The notes under the pieces are model-generated. The model was not told where the DNA came from, searched no databases, and saw only the letters and a list, made by a program, of their open reading frames with translations. A program made the translations under genes and the position numbers. From assembly GCA_002438565.1 (NCBI GenBank), contig DJPN01000024.1, forward strand, positions 16,854-78,672: 61,819 nucleotides of DNA, in the 5' to 3' direction. This DNA is from Alphaproteobacteria bacterium UBA6411. Its GTDB lineage: Bacteria > Pseudomonadota > Alphaproteobacteria > CAAGCB01 > CAG-977. Positions 16,288 through 25,179 of the stretch are shown here, in pieces (position 1 is the first letter of the stretch; each line of letters opens with the position of its first letter).

Positions 16288-17001
16288 TCAACGGGTGTAT
16301 TCGTCGCGCTTGCGAACCGTTCTGACCATGTTCGTCCGTTTTGCGGATTGTTCGCGTTCGCGGCGAACCTGCGCCAAATCGCGGCGTTTGATTTGCTTTC
16401 TGTCCAACCCGCGCAGTTCGCGCAGCCGCTTGGCGGTCAATTTCTTTCCGCCCAGTTCTTTTTCGGCGATGCGGGCGCGTTCCTTGTCGCGGGCGCGTTC
16501 CAGTCTTTTGCGGTTGAAACGGTTTTTGCGTTCGCTGGGCAGCAGGCTCAGCCGCCCTTTGCGTTTGCGGCGTCTGCGGACTCCGTCCAACCCGCGGACA
16601 TCCTTTTTCTTGACATCCATGGGTTTTGTTCTGCCGACCATTTCGGGGGAATACTGCGCTTTGCGCAATTCTTCGCGCGACAAAGCCCCGTCCATGCCCA
16701 GTTTGTGTTCTTGGCGCAGCATGGCGTCGCGCACGCCCAATCCTTCGCGGATTTGGCGGGAACGTTCGGAACGCACCTGTTCGTTTTTGTTTTCCCGACC
16801 TTGTTCGGCGGCGTTTGTTTTTTCGGCGTAAAGCTTGTCTTCCGCCTGTTTTGCGGCATGCGCGCTTTTATACAGAATGTTGTCGTTTCGCACCGTGTTT
16901 GAAAAGGCGTGCTTGTCCTCCTGCCGTTTCATGGCGCGCTGAGACCAGACAAGATCGCTGTTTTCCGTCAAAAGGATGCGCTTTTTTTTGTTTTCCTGCA
17001 T
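16288..17001 (-). CDS. Very basic, charged protein of unknown function
   Basis: This 237-residue protein is not recognised. It has no signal peptide or membrane segment. The composition is dominated by Arg, Lys, Glu and Gln, with runs such as GVRRRRKRKGRLS and KRLERARDKERARIAEKE that should form helices or coiled coil. Nucleic-acid or ribosome binding is possible, but nothing proves it. The gene has its own promoter (17050-17078) and terminator, so it is a single-gene unit between the DivL-like kinase and the tsaE operon. Confidence 0.7.
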   Translation of the reverse strand: MQENKKKRILLTENSDLVWSQRAMKRQEDKHAFSNTVRNDNILYKSAHAAKQAEDKLYAEKTNAAEQGRENKNEQVRSERSRQIREGLGVRDAMLRQEHKLGMDGALSREELRKAQYSPEMVGRTKPMDVKKKDVRGLDGVRRRRKRKGRLSLLPSERKNRFNRKRLERARDKERARIAEKELGGKKLTAKRLRELRGLDRKQIKRRDLAQVRREREQSAKRTNMVRTVRKRDEYTR

Positions 17002-17049
17002 TTGTTTTCGTCCGAAAGATACATAGGGAAAGAATCACATTTCGATTTC

Positions 17050-17078
17050 AGTATACATAAAACCGTTCCGGATGTGAA
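17050..17078 (-). promoter_or_regulatory. Promoter for the basic-protein gene
   Basis: Minus strand TTCACA (17078-17073) and TATACT (17055-17050) with a 17-base spacer, about 50 bases before the ATG at 17001. Confidence 0.6.
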
Positions 17079-17128
17079 GTTTTTTCGACAAAAAGTTCTG
17101 AAAAAATAAGTTGTTTGTTTTCAATATG

Positions 17129-19429
17129 TTATTTGACGGGCAGCTTGATGTCGATAATCATCAGGCTGTCTTTGGCGGCGGCTTGCGCTTTTCCGCCGTG
17201 CATTTCAATCAGATTTTTTGCGAACAGCGTTTCAAAACGTTCGTCAAAGGCGTTTTGCGGCATCGATTCTTTCGGAGTGCAGGCGATTGAAAAAGCCAGA
17301 ACTTTGCGCCGCTGTTCTATTTTGACGGACAGGGTCAGCACGCTTTGTTCGCGGGCGACGGACACGGCAAAGCTTAAAAACGCGAACAGCGCCTGTTTCA
17401 GCCGCCTTTTATCCGCTACGATTCGCGGCAGTTCGGGCAACGGATTCAACTGCAGAGAAACGGCGGCTTTCCGCGCCTGTTCGACGGACGATTTTATCAG
17501 CTCCATCAGAATGACCGCAAAGTCGATGCAGTCCAGTTCTAACACGGCGGATCCGCTTTCAATCAGAGCCAAATCCAGCGTTTGATCCAGCAGAAAACGG
17601 GCGTCGGCCGCATCCGCCGCCAGAATTTCACCGCGCATGCGGTTTAAAAAAGTTTCGCGCAAACGGTCGGTTTGGGCGGCGGCCTGCTTGAACCGCGCCA
17701 GCATTTTGTCCTTTTCCGCAGCGGCCGCGGCGCTTTTTTCTTCGTTTGTCGCGTCGGCGTAAGAAACGAACACGCCCCCGCCGGGAACGCTGTATGCGGA
17801 AAATTCCAGCACTTTGCCGTCGGGGCGCAGAATCTGAAACACTTCGCCCGAATGAGCCGTGATGACGCCCGTCAGCTGTTCTTTCAGCGCGTCGCGATTC
17901 TGATCCGTTTCAAAAAAGGCCATTTGCTTTTCAATGACTTCGGGCAGGGTCAGCGCCCCCGTTTCCTGCAAATTCCAAAGCGATTTGTAGGAATCGTTCG
18001 CCGCTTTCAGCCGGCCGTCCCGCCCGAACAGCAAAACGGCTTCGCGCAAGTGGTTGAAGACCGTTTCCTGCGTTTCGTTCAAAACGGTAACGGAACGTTC
18101 CATGGTCAGATGCCCCGTTACGTCTTCGTAGGTCATCAATAAACCGCCCTGCGGGTGGGGAATGATGATGCGGCACAGCGTCAATCCCGACGGCAGGTGA
18201 ATGTTTTCCGCCGTTTCGGACACCAAAGAGGAAAAATTTTTCAATTCGCGGTTTTTGTACGCCGCAAAATCGCGGTTTTCGGGCAAACGCCTTTTGTCGC
18301 GCAGCATATCCAAAAAATGCGAATACGTCGGCGCGCCGTCCAGCCATTCTTCTTCCAAATCCCACAGATTCAAAAAGGATGTGTTGTAAAACCTCAGCCG
18401 CGTATCGGCGTCGAAAACGGCAATGGCGGTTTTCAAATGTTCCAGCACGCTGTTGTGTGCGGCAATGTTCGCGTCCAGACTGTCCTGCAGTTCCCGTTCC
18501 GCCGTGATGTCGCGGACAAAGCCCAGCGTCCGCCGGTCGCTTAAGGGGATTTCGGACGCTTCGACGCGGCGGCGTTTCCCGTTCATAACAACGAATTCGC
18601 GGGCTTTGCGTTCTTTTCCCGCGGCGCGGGCGGACGCCGCCAGCACGCGCGCGTCGCGCGGGGATTTTTCATAAACCAGTTCGGTTCCTTGGGCGACGGC
18701 TTCCGCGGCGGAAGCATGCACCGCTTCCGCATAGGAAGTGTTGCAGGCGCGAATGCGTAAATCCGATCCGCGCAGCCAAACGGGAAACGGCAGGGCGTTA
18801 AACGCTTCGGACAGGATGCTTTGGTGATTTTGCAGATCTTTTTCGCGAACGGACAAATCCGCGATTTGCCTTTGGATGTCGGTGATGTCGCGAAACCACA
18901 AGATATCCAGCAATCCCGTCTGTTTTTCGGTCAGCTGCCGTTTTCCGGCGGCCAAAAAAGAACGGACTCCGTCCGTCAGTTCCAGCGTGAACGGCCGGTT
19001 GTCGGATCGCATTTCGGTCAAAGATTCGGCCAGTTTTTCCGCGCTGTCGGGCGTCAGCTTTTCCAATACGGCTTCAAAAGGGGCGTTTTTGCCGTCCGCC
19101 AAGTTCAGCATAACCGCCAAACGGCGCGAACAAACCGCGCTTTGCAAAAAACCGATGGCGTTGTAACGCCATAAATAAAAGCCGTCGGATTGTGTTTCCA
19201 GCGCTTCGCGCGCGACAAGCGCGTCGCCTTTGCCGGTTTCCGCCGTCCGTTTGGCTTTGAACGCGGCGGCGGCCGCGCAAACCAGCAAAACGAAAGCCAG
19301 CAGACACAGCACCGCCAGCGTTTTCGGATACGAAAACGCGAACAGAAATATTTTAGCCAAAAACAAATCCATCGCTTTCATACTCAGAAGATAAACCGCC
19401 CGAACGAAAACAGCAAAACAAAAATTCAT
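17129..19429 (-). CDS. DivL-like PAS sensor kinase homologue, degenerate kinase core
   Basis: This 766-residue protein has one N-terminal membrane segment (about residues 33-56), two to three PAS domains (around 205-310, 325-450 and 460-570) and a C-terminal histidine-kinase-like region. The kinase core is degenerate. The expected His box reads RLRETFLNRMRGEILA with no His (and no Tyr as in Caulobacter DivL); the N box reads AFLSFAVSVA without the Asn; the G boxes before LIEMHGG are gone. The place upstream of tsaE-amgK-murU-addBA is where alphaproteobacteria carry divL, which steers CtrA phosphorylation. It is probably a signalling scaffold, not an active kinase. The start could also be the ATG at 19381 or 19372. 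Confidence 0.72.
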   Translation of the reverse strand: MNFCFAVFVRAVYLLSMKAMDLFLAKIFLFAFSYPKTLAVLCLLAFVLLVCAAAAAFKAKRTAETGKGDALVAREALETQSDGFYLWRYNAIGFLQSAVCSRRLAVMLNLADGKNAPFEAVLEKLTPDSAEKLAESLTEMRSDNRPFTLELTDGVRSFLAAGKRQLTEKQTGLLDILWFRDITDIQRQIADLSVREKDLQNHQSILSEAFNALPFPVWLRGSDLRIRACNTSYAEAVHASAAEAVAQGTELVYEKSPRDARVLAASARAAGKERKAREFVVMNGKRRRVEASEIPLSDRRTLGFVRDITAERELQDSLDANIAAHNSVLEHLKTAIAVFDADTRLRFYNTSFLNLWDLEEEWLDGAPTYSHFLDMLRDKRRLPENRDFAAYKNRELKNFSSLVSETAENIHLPSGLTLCRIIIPHPQGGLLMTYEDVTGHLTMERSVTVLNETQETVFNHLREAVLLFGRDGRLKAANDSYKSLWNLQETGALTLPEVIEKQMAFFETDQNRDALKEQLTGVITAHSGEVFQILRPDGKVLEFSAYSVPGGGVFVSYADATNEEKSAAAAAEKDKMLARFKQAAAQTDRLRETFLNRMRGEILAADAADARFLLDQTLDLALIESGSAVLELDCIDFAVILMELIKSSVEQARKAAVSLQLNPLPELPRIVADKRRLKQALFAFLSFAVSVAREQSVLTLSVKIEQRRKVLAFSIACTPKESMPQNAFDERFETLFAKNLIEMHGGKAQAAAKDSLMIIDIKLPVK

Positions 19430-19461
19430 CTTGAGGCGGGCTTTTGTTTGAATTAAAGTGC

Positions 19462-19490
19462 TTGCTAAAATCTGAAATGCTTCCTATATT
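19462..19490 (+). promoter_or_regulatory. Promoter for the HTH regulator
   Basis: TTGCTA (19462-19467) and TATATT (19485-19490) are 17 bases apart, followed by a leader of about 35 bases to the ATG at 19534, which has AAAGGAA upstream. Confidence 0.6.
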
Positions 19491-19533
19491 AACGGTAGCG
19501 CTAAAACTTTAAATTGTATAAAAGGAACAGGCT

Positions 19534-20046
19534 ATGGCAGAAAACAAAAGAGCATATCGCGGCCGCGGCGCTTCCCGCGGCAGAACGGCTGACGGAGCCC
19601 CCAACCCGATTGACGTCCATGTCGGCGCGCGCGTCAAAATGCGCCGCACGCTGCTGGGCATGAGTCAAGAAAAACTGGGCGAAGCCATCGGGCTGACTTT
19701 TCAGCAGGTTCAAAAATACGAACGCGGACTGAACCGTATCGGCGCCAGCCGTTTGTTCGACATCAGCAAAGTGCTGGAAGTGCCCATCGGCTATTTCTTC
19801 GATCAGATGGACGAACAGGTCGCCGAACGTTCGCCCCGCATGTTGGCGGGCAACACCGCTTTGGCGGAAGAATCGATTCCGTTCCCTTACGATCCGATGA
19901 ACAAGCGTGAAACGCTGGATCTGGTGCGTGCCTATTATTCCATCACCGACCGCCGCGCCGCGCGCAGAGTGTTTGAATTGATGCGCTCTTTGGCGCACTT
20001 CGGTTCGGATGAAGAGGAAGAAGAAGTTTCGTACGACGAAGAATAA
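19534..20046 (+). CDS. Cro/CI-type HTH regulator of the alphaproteobacterial metK locus
   Basis: This 170-residue regulator has an XRE-type helix-turn-helix at about residues 32-90, including MSQEKLGEAIGLTFQQVQKYERG and GASRLFDISKVLEVP. This text is almost invariant in a family found upstream of metK in many alphaproteobacteria. The N-terminus is Arg/Gly-rich (RGRGASRGRTADGAPNPIDV) and the C-terminus ends in an acidic tail (DEEEEEVSYDEE). Its target genes cannot be read from the sequence. A terminator follows, so it is transcribed separately from metK. Confidence 0.85.
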   Translation: MAENKRAYRGRGASRGRTADGAPNPIDVHVGARVKMRRTLLGMSQEKLGEAIGLTFQQVQKYERGLNRIGASRLFDISKVLEVPIGYFFDQMDEQVAERSPRMLAGNTALAEESIPFPYDPMNKRETLDLVRAYYSITDRRAARRVFELMRSLAHFGSDEEEEEVSYDEE

Positions 20047-20057
20047 AAACCGTTTTC

Positions 20058-20099
20058 AAAACGTCCGCGTTGCTTTATAAACAAGGCGGGCGTTTTTTT
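20058..20099 (+). terminator. Intrinsic terminator after the HTH regulator
   Basis: AACGTCCGC (20060-20068) pairs with GCGGGCGTT (20086-20094) with one G-U and flanking A/T pairs, followed by T7. It leaves only about 40 bases before the metK start, so no room for a known SAM riboswitch. Confidence 0.75.
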
Positions 20100-20139
20100 A
20101 TGCCCGCTTCATATTTTTTTGGACATGAGGAGTACATTG

Positions 20140-21309
20140 ATGAGGAAAAATTACCTGTTTACCAGCGAATCCGTATCCGAAGGCCACCCCGACAAGGTGT
20201 GCGACAGCATTTCGGACACGCTGCTTGATTTGTTTCTGACGCACGATCCGCAGGCGCGTTCCGCCGTCGAAACCATGGCGACGACCGATCGCGTCATCAT
20301 TTGCGGCGAAGCCCGTTTGCCCGAAACCGTCGACAAACGCATGATGGAGGACGCCATTCGCAAATGCATCAAAGACATCGGCTATGAACAAAAGGGTTTC
20401 GACTGGCAGACCGTTGAAATTCAAAACTATCTGCACAAACAGTCGTCCGACATCGCGCGCGGCGTCGACGAAGCCGAAAACAAGGAAGAAGGCGCGGGCG
20501 ACCAAGGCATTATTTTCGGCTATGCAACCAACGAACTGGCGAACACGGAATATTCCCCCGCGACTTTATACCTGTCGCACGGCATTTTAAAAGAACTGGC
20601 GCGCCTGCGTCATTCGGGCGAAATCAAATGGCTGCGCCCCGATGCGAAAAGTCAAGTCACTTTGAACTACGAAAACGGAATTCCCGTCGGCGTTGATTCG
20701 ATTGTCGTTTCGACCCAGCATACCGAAGATGTTTCGTACGAAGAAATTCGCGAAACCGTGCGTTCCGTGGTTCATAAACTTCTGCCGAACGGCTGGACGG
20801 TCGACGACAAAAAATTCTACGTCAATCCGACGGGACGCTTTGTAACGGGAGGGCCTGACGGCGACACGGGATTGACGGGGCGCAAAATCATCGTCGATTC
20901 CTACGGCGGCGCGGTGGCGCACGGCGGCGGCGCTTTTTCGGGCAAAGATCCGACGAAAGTCGACCGTTCGGCGGCGTATGCGACGCGCTATCTGGCGAAA
21001 AACATTGTGGCGGCGGGATTGGCCGAAAAAGCGATGATTCAGGTCGCTTACGCCATTGGCGTGGCAAAGCCGCTGGCGGTGTATCTGGAAACGTACGGCA
21101 CCAGCAAAGTGGACGAGGAAAAACTGGAAAAGCTGCTGCCCGAAGTCATGGATTTAAGCCCGCGCGGCATCCGCACGCATTTGAAGCTGAACCGCCCGAT
21201 TTACCTGCCGACTTCGCGTTACGGCCATTTCGGCCGCACCCCCGACGTCGAGGGGGCTTTCCCGTGGGAAAAGACAGACTTGGCGGACATTCTGCGCCGT
21301 GAATTTTAA
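20140..21309 (+). CDS. metK: S-adenosylmethionine synthetase
   Basis: This 389-residue enzyme makes SAM from methionine and ATP. Signatures are SESVSEGHPDKVCD at the N-terminus, GAGDQGIIFGYA (hexapeptide region) and GGGAFSGKDPTKVDRSAAY. The ATG at 20140 has GAGGAG seven bases upstream and gives the usual MRKNYLFTSESV start; the longer frame from 20119 has no ribosome binding site. It is followed closely by trmB, whose enzyme uses SAM. Confidence 0.97.
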   Translation: MRKNYLFTSESVSEGHPDKVCDSISDTLLDLFLTHDPQARSAVETMATTDRVIICGEARLPETVDKRMMEDAIRKCIKDIGYEQKGFDWQTVEIQNYLHKQSSDIARGVDEAENKEEGAGDQGIIFGYATNELANTEYSPATLYLSHGILKELARLRHSGEIKWLRPDAKSQVTLNYENGIPVGVDSIVVSTQHTEDVSYEEIRETVRSVVHKLLPNGWTVDDKKFYVNPTGRFVTGGPDGDTGLTGRKIIVDSYGGAVAHGGGAFSGKDPTKVDRSAAYATRYLAKNIVAAGLAEKAMIQVAYAIGVAKPLAVYLETYGTSKVDEEKLEKLLPEVMDLSPRGIRTHLKLNRPIYLPTSRYGHFGRTPDVEGAFPWEKTDLADILRREF

Positions 21310-21319
21310 GAGGTGACTT

Positions 21320-22060
21320 ATGACGGAAACAGGGTTTAAGGAACATCGTTTTTACGGCCGCCGCAAAGGCAAGAAGTTAAAAGAATCCCGCGTTGTTCTG
21401 CTTGATTCTTTTTTGCCGAAGGTGCGGCTGCGCGCGTTTGAAGACGGCGAAAAAGCCGACCCGAAAACGCTGTTTCCGTTTCCCGTCGCCCACGCGTGGC
21501 TGGAGGTCGGATTCGGCGGCGGCGAACATCTTGCCGAGCAGTCGCGCCGCCATCTCGACACGGGCTTTATCGGGGCGGAAGTGTTTTTGAACGGCATTAC
21601 GTCCTTGCTGACGCATTTGACGGGCAAGGAACGCAGCGGCGACGTGGACGAAAACGTCGGACTGGCGGACGGCCGCGTCGATAACGTGCGCGTGTACGAC
21701 GACGATGTGCGCGATTTGTTCGACCATTTCATGGACGGCGGTTTTCAGCGCATTTACGTTCTGTTTCCCGATCCGTGGCCGAAGCGCAAACACCGCGACC
21801 GCCGCTTCATCGGTCCCAAGAATCTGCCGGTATTGGCGCGCTTGCTGGAAAAAGGCGGTGAATTGAGAATCGCCAGCGACGACATGACGTATATCCGCTG
21901 GGCTTTGCAGCATTTGATGGATTCGCCCGATTTTGAATGGACGGCCGAATGTGCCGACGATTGGCGCAAACCGCCTGCGGACTGGGTGAACACGCGCTAT
22001 GAATTAAAGGCGTTGGACAAAGGCAAAAAGCCCGTGTATCTGATTTTCAGAAGGAAATAA
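21320..22060 (+). CDS. trmB: tRNA (guanine-N7)-methyltransferase
   Basis: This 246-residue SAM-dependent enzyme methylates G46 of tRNA. It has WLEVGFGGGEHLAEQ (SAM site), IGAEVFLNGI, and the family signature LFPDPWPKRKHRDRRF. It follows metK by 10 bases with an AGAGGTG ribosome binding site, as in many alphaproteobacteria. Confidence 0.95.
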   Translation: MTETGFKEHRFYGRRKGKKLKESRVVLLDSFLPKVRLRAFEDGEKADPKTLFPFPVAHAWLEVGFGGGEHLAEQSRRHLDTGFIGAEVFLNGITSLLTHLTGKERSGDVDENVGLADGRVDNVRVYDDDVRDLFDHFMDGGFQRIYVLFPDPWPKRKHRDRRFIGPKNLPVLARLLEKGGELRIASDDMTYIRWALQHLMDSPDFEWTAECADDWRKPPADWVNTRYELKALDKGKKPVYLIFRRK

Positions 22061-22372
22061 ATGCGCGTTAAAGTCAAATCGAACGCGCAAGAACGCGAGT
22101 TTGTCATTTTCGGTCCTTTCACGGCAAAGGACGAGGATGCTTTTTTCGATGTTTTTCTGCAGGTGCGCCGTCAATCCGAACCGCAAATGGTGTTTAATCT
22201 GGCGCAATGTCCGCGCATGGACACGGCGGCGATGGGCATGCTGCTGCTGGCGTGCCAAGAGGCGGCAAAACGCGATTTGTCCCGAATCATCCGCGGCGCG
22301 TCCGATTCGCTGACGAAACAAATGAAGGCGTGCGGATTGGAAAAATTTTATTTTTTCCAACAAAGGGCTTGA
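22061..22372 (+). CDS. STAS-domain protein
   Basis: This 103-residue single-domain protein has an anti-sigma-antagonist-like fold: VFNLAQCPRMDTAAMGMLLL corresponds to the conserved strand-loop-helix of STAS proteins. The usual phospho-acceptor Ser in 'DSSG' is shifted or replaced (DTAA), so switching by a kinase of the SpoIIAB type is doubtful. The start codon directly follows the trmB stop, implying coupling. Partner unknown. Confidence 0.7.
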   Translation: MRVKVKSNAQEREFVIFGPFTAKDEDAFFDVFLQVRRQSEPQMVFNLAQCPRMDTAAMGMLLLACQEAAKRDLSRIIRGASDSLTKQMKACGLEKFYFFQQRA

Positions 22373-22399
22373 ATCCGGCGGGAAAGTCTGGTATCCGTA

Positions 22400-22428
22400 T
22401 TGACAATACATTCTTGTAGTTTTTATGA
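22400..22428 (+). promoter_or_regulatory. Promoter for the rimP-nusA-infB operon
   Basis: TTGACA (22400-22405, perfect -35) and TTATGA (22423-22428) with a 17-base spacer. The predicted start sits at the 5' arm of the hairpin 22431-22449, so a transcript from here would begin with that hairpin. Confidence 0.5.
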
Positions 22429-22430
22429 GA

Positions 22431-22456
22431 GTGGGCTCAAAGAGCCCGCTTTTTTT
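22431..22456 (+). terminator. Terminator/attenuator hairpin before rimP
   Basis: GTGGGCTC, loop AAA, GAGCCCGC, then T7. It ends the metK-trmB-STAS transcript. Because it lies right at the predicted start of the rimP transcript, it may also act in autoregulation by NusA, which acts on terminators; this second role is inference. Confidence 0.75.
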
Positions 22457-22477
22457 GTACGAAAAGGGAAACAGCCG

Positions 22478-22981
22478 ATGGCTTTATACGAAACGTTGAA
22501 CGATTTGATTACGCCCGTGTGCGATGAACTGGGCTATGATGTCGTGCGTGTGCTGTTGTCGGGCGGCGAACGGCGCAAAAGCTTGCAAATCATGATTGAA
22601 CGCAAAGACAGAACGCCTTTGACCGTTGACGACTGCGCGACCGTCAGCCGCGCGCTGTCCCCCGTGTTGGATGAAAAAGACCCGATTGAAAGCAATTACA
22701 CTTTGGAAGTCAGCTCCCCCGGAATTGACAGGCCTTTGGTGAAATTGGACGACTACAATCGGTTCAAAGGGTTTGAAGCCAAAGTCGAATCGTCCGCGCC
22801 GGTTAACGGGCGCAAGCGTTTCCAGGGCAAATTGCTGGGAACCGAGGGCGAAAACGTTCTGGTCGAATTCGACGGCGCGCCCGTGTCCATTCCGTTCGCC
22901 GATGTCGCCAAAGCCAAATTGGTGCTGACGGACGAATTGATTGCGGCCAGCGAAGCTTCGCAGACTAATGAGGATAACTGA
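22478..22981 (+). CDS. rimP: Ribosome maturation factor RimP
   Basis: This 167-residue protein is needed for 30S assembly. It has the YDVVRVLLSGG strand, DDCATVSRALSPVLDEKD and EVSSPGIDRPL motifs of the RimP N-terminal domain and a small SH3-like C-terminal domain. The ATG at 22478 follows AAAAGGGA; the longer frame from 22400 would read through the terminator hairpin. First gene of the rimP-nusA-ylxR-infB-rbfA operon. Confidence 0.94.
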   Translation: MALYETLNDLITPVCDELGYDVVRVLLSGGERRKSLQIMIERKDRTPLTVDDCATVSRALSPVLDEKDPIESNYTLEVSSPGIDRPLVKLDDYNRFKGFEAKVESSAPVNGRKRFQGKLLGTEGENVLVEFDGAPVSIPFADVAKAKLVLTDELIAASEASQTNEDN

Positions 22982-22991
22982 GGAAAAACCA

Positions 22992-24521
22992 ATGGAAAAT
23001 ACGGCAGCTTTACCGCGTCCCGAACTGTTGCAGGTCGCCGATGCGGTCGCCCGCGACAAGGGCATTGAAAAAGACGAAGTCTTAACGGCTATGGAATTGG
23101 CGATTCAGAAAGCGGGTCGCTCGAAATACGGCGCGGAACACGACATTCGCGCGCAAATCGACCGCAAGACGGGTGAAATCCGTCTGTACCGCTTTATCGA
23201 AGTTGTTGCGGACGATGCCGAAATCGAAAACGAAGCGGCTCAAATCCGTGTCAGCGAAGCCAAGAAAAAAGACGCCAAACTCAACGTCGGCGATTTCATT
23301 GTCGACCAGCTGCCTTCCATTGACTTCGGCCGCATCGCGGCGCAGACGGCAAAGCAGGTCATCGGTCAGAAAATCCGCGACGCCGAACGTATTCGCCAGT
23401 ACAACGAATATAAAGACCGCGTCGGCGAAATCATCAACGGCATTGTCAAACGCGTCGAATCGGGCAGCGTGATTGTCGATATCGGCCGCGCCGAGGCCGT
23501 TTTGCGCTGGGACGAAATGATTCGCCGCGAAACGTTCCGCACGGGCGACCGCATCCGCGCCTATATCATGGACGTGCGTTTGGAAGCCCGCGGACCTCAG
23601 ATTTTCCTGTCCCGCACGCATCCGCAGTTCTTGGCGAAACTGTTCGCGCAGGAAGTTCCCGAAATTTATGACGGCGTGATTGAAATCAAGGCCGTTGCCC
23701 GCGACCCCGGTTCGCGCGCGAAAATGGCTGTGACAGCGACCGATTCGTCGATTGACCCCGTCGGCGCTTGCGTCGGCATGCGCGGCGTGCGCGTCCAAGC
23801 CGTTGTCAACGAATTGCAGGGTGAAAAAATCGACATCATCCAGTGGTCGCCCGATCCCGCGACTTTTATCGTGAACGCTTTGGCGCCCGCCGAAGTCGTC
23901 AAGGTCGTTTTGGACGAAGAAGACCACCGTATGGAAGTCGTCGTTCCCGACGATCAGAAATCGCTGGCTATCGGCGGCCGCGGACAAAACGTCCGTCTGG
24001 CGTCGCAGCTGACGGGTTGGTATGTCGACATTCTGACCGAAGCCGAAGAATCCGAACGCCGCCAGAGCGAAGTCAAAGTCCGCACGCAGGCGTTCATTGA
24101 CGCTTTGGACGTTGACGATGTTATCGCGCATTTGCTGGTTGCCGAAGGATTCAGCTCGGTTGACGAAATCGCTGCCGTTCCGATGGAAGAAATCGCCGCC
24201 ATCGAAGGGTTTGACGAAGATTTGGCGACCGAACTGCAGAACCGCGCCAAGGCTTACATTGAAAAACGCAACGCCGAATTTGCCGTTCGCAGCAAAGAAC
24301 TGGGCGTTGACGACAGCTTGATGGGCTTGGAAGGGCTGACGCAGGAAATGATTGTCAAACTGGCTGAAAAAGGCGTCAAAACGCTGGACGATTTCGCCGA
24401 TTTGGCAACGGACGAAGTGCTGGAAATCGTCGGCGAAAACGCGATGACCGCCCACGATGCCGAAGCTTTGATTATGAAAGCACGGGAGCATTGGTTTGAA
24501 AACGACGGCGAAAAAGCCTAA
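22992..24521 (+). CDS. nusA: Transcription factor NusA
   Basis: This 509-residue RNA polymerase-binding factor acts in pausing, termination and antitermination. It has the N-terminal domain (ELLQVADAVARDKGIEKDEV), S1 domain (GEIINGIVKRVESGSVIVD), KH domains (DPVGACVGMRGVRVQAVVNE; SLAIGGRGQNVRLASQLTGW) and two C-terminal Glu/Asp-rich acidic repeats typical of proteobacteria. The ATG at 22992 has GAGGA upstream; longer frames start inside rimP. Confidence 0.96.
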   Translation: MENTAALPRPELLQVADAVARDKGIEKDEVLTAMELAIQKAGRSKYGAEHDIRAQIDRKTGEIRLYRFIEVVADDAEIENEAAQIRVSEAKKKDAKLNVGDFIVDQLPSIDFGRIAAQTAKQVIGQKIRDAERIRQYNEYKDRVGEIINGIVKRVESGSVIVDIGRAEAVLRWDEMIRRETFRTGDRIRAYIMDVRLEARGPQIFLSRTHPQFLAKLFAQEVPEIYDGVIEIKAVARDPGSRAKMAVTATDSSIDPVGACVGMRGVRVQAVVNELQGEKIDIIQWSPDPATFIVNALAPAEVVKVVLDEEDHRMEVVVPDDQKSLAIGGRGQNVRLASQLTGWYVDILTEAEESERRQSEVKVRTQAFIDALDVDDVIAHLLVAEGFSSVDEIAAVPMEEIAAIEGFDEDLATELQNRAKAYIEKRNAEFAVRSKELGVDDSLMGLEGLTQEMIVKLAEKGVKTLDDFADLATDEVLEIVGENAMTAHDAEALIMKAREHWFENDGEKA

Positions 24522-25152
24522 GAAACAACCCAAACGGCTCTGGCACGGGAGACCCCGCGGCAGTGTCGAACGCAAAGCCAATCCCGAAACGGTGCGCAAA
24601 TGCATTGTTTCGGGCGAGGTTTTGCCCGTTGAAAAGCTGATTCGGTTCGGCGTTTCCCCCGACGGGGAGATTTGCCCCGATTTGGCGAACAAGCTTCCCG
24701 GCCGCGGAATATGGATAGCCGCCGACAGGGACGCCGTGCAGACGGCTGTGACAAAGGGCTTGTTTAGAAAGGCGGCTCGCGCTAAAGTGAGCTGTGCGGA
24801 GGATTTGGCCGACCGCATAGATGCTCTGTTTGTCAAGCGGATTCAAAGCTTGCTGGGATTCGCGCGCAAGGCGGGGCAGGTAACGACAGGTTTTGAAAAA
24901 GTCGAGGCGGCTTTGGAAAAAGGGCGCGCGGCTTATGTCCTGCAGGCATCCGACGGTTCGTCCGACGGTTGCGGAAAAATCAAACGCCTGTGCGGCGGTG
25001 TTCCCGTTTTTGCGGTGCTGACGGCGGACGAAATGGCGCAGGCGCTCGGCGCGGGGATTTGCGTTCATGTCGCTTTGGCGGCGGGGGGCGCGTCGGAAAA
25101 TCTGGTCGCCGAAATCAAACGACTGGCGGCTTTTCGTCAAAAAGAACTTTAA
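24496..25152 (+). CDS. YlxR (DUF448) and L7Ae-like RNA-binding protein
   Basis: This 218-residue protein has an N-terminal YlxR domain (RKCIVSGEVLPVEKLIRFGV; NKLPGRGIWIAADRDAV) and a C-terminal L7Ae/L30e-like domain (IQSLLGFARKAGQVTTGFEK). Both are found between nusA and infB in alphaproteobacteria, often fused. It probably binds RNA, in ribosome or RNase P biology; that is family knowledge. The start is a TTG at 24496 with GGGAG upstream, inside the last codons of nusA (26-base overlap). Confidence 0.86.
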   Translation: MKTTAKKPKKQPKRLWHGRPRGSVERKANPETVRKCIVSGEVLPVEKLIRFGVSPDGEICPDLANKLPGRGIWIAADRDAVQTAVTKGLFRKAARAKVSCAEDLADRIDALFVKRIQSLLGFARKAGQVTTGFEKVEAALEKGRAAYVLQASDGSSDGCGKIKRLCGGVPVFAVLTADEMAQALGAGICVHVALAAGGASENLVAEIKRLAAFRQKEL

Positions 25153-25179
25153 TTTGCGTAGGAAAAGGCTGATTTATTT

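Noticed and set aside
20047..20139. SAM riboswitch upstream of metK
   Set aside because: After the terminator only about 40 bases remain before the start codon, with no SAM-I or SAM-II type stems or pseudoknot visible.
23082..24836. Long minus-strand open frame (584 codons) opposite nusA
   Set aside because: It is antisense to a clear nusA with all domains; the translation is Phe/Arg/Asp-rich without motifs. Strong codon bias on the plus strand leaves this frame open by chance.
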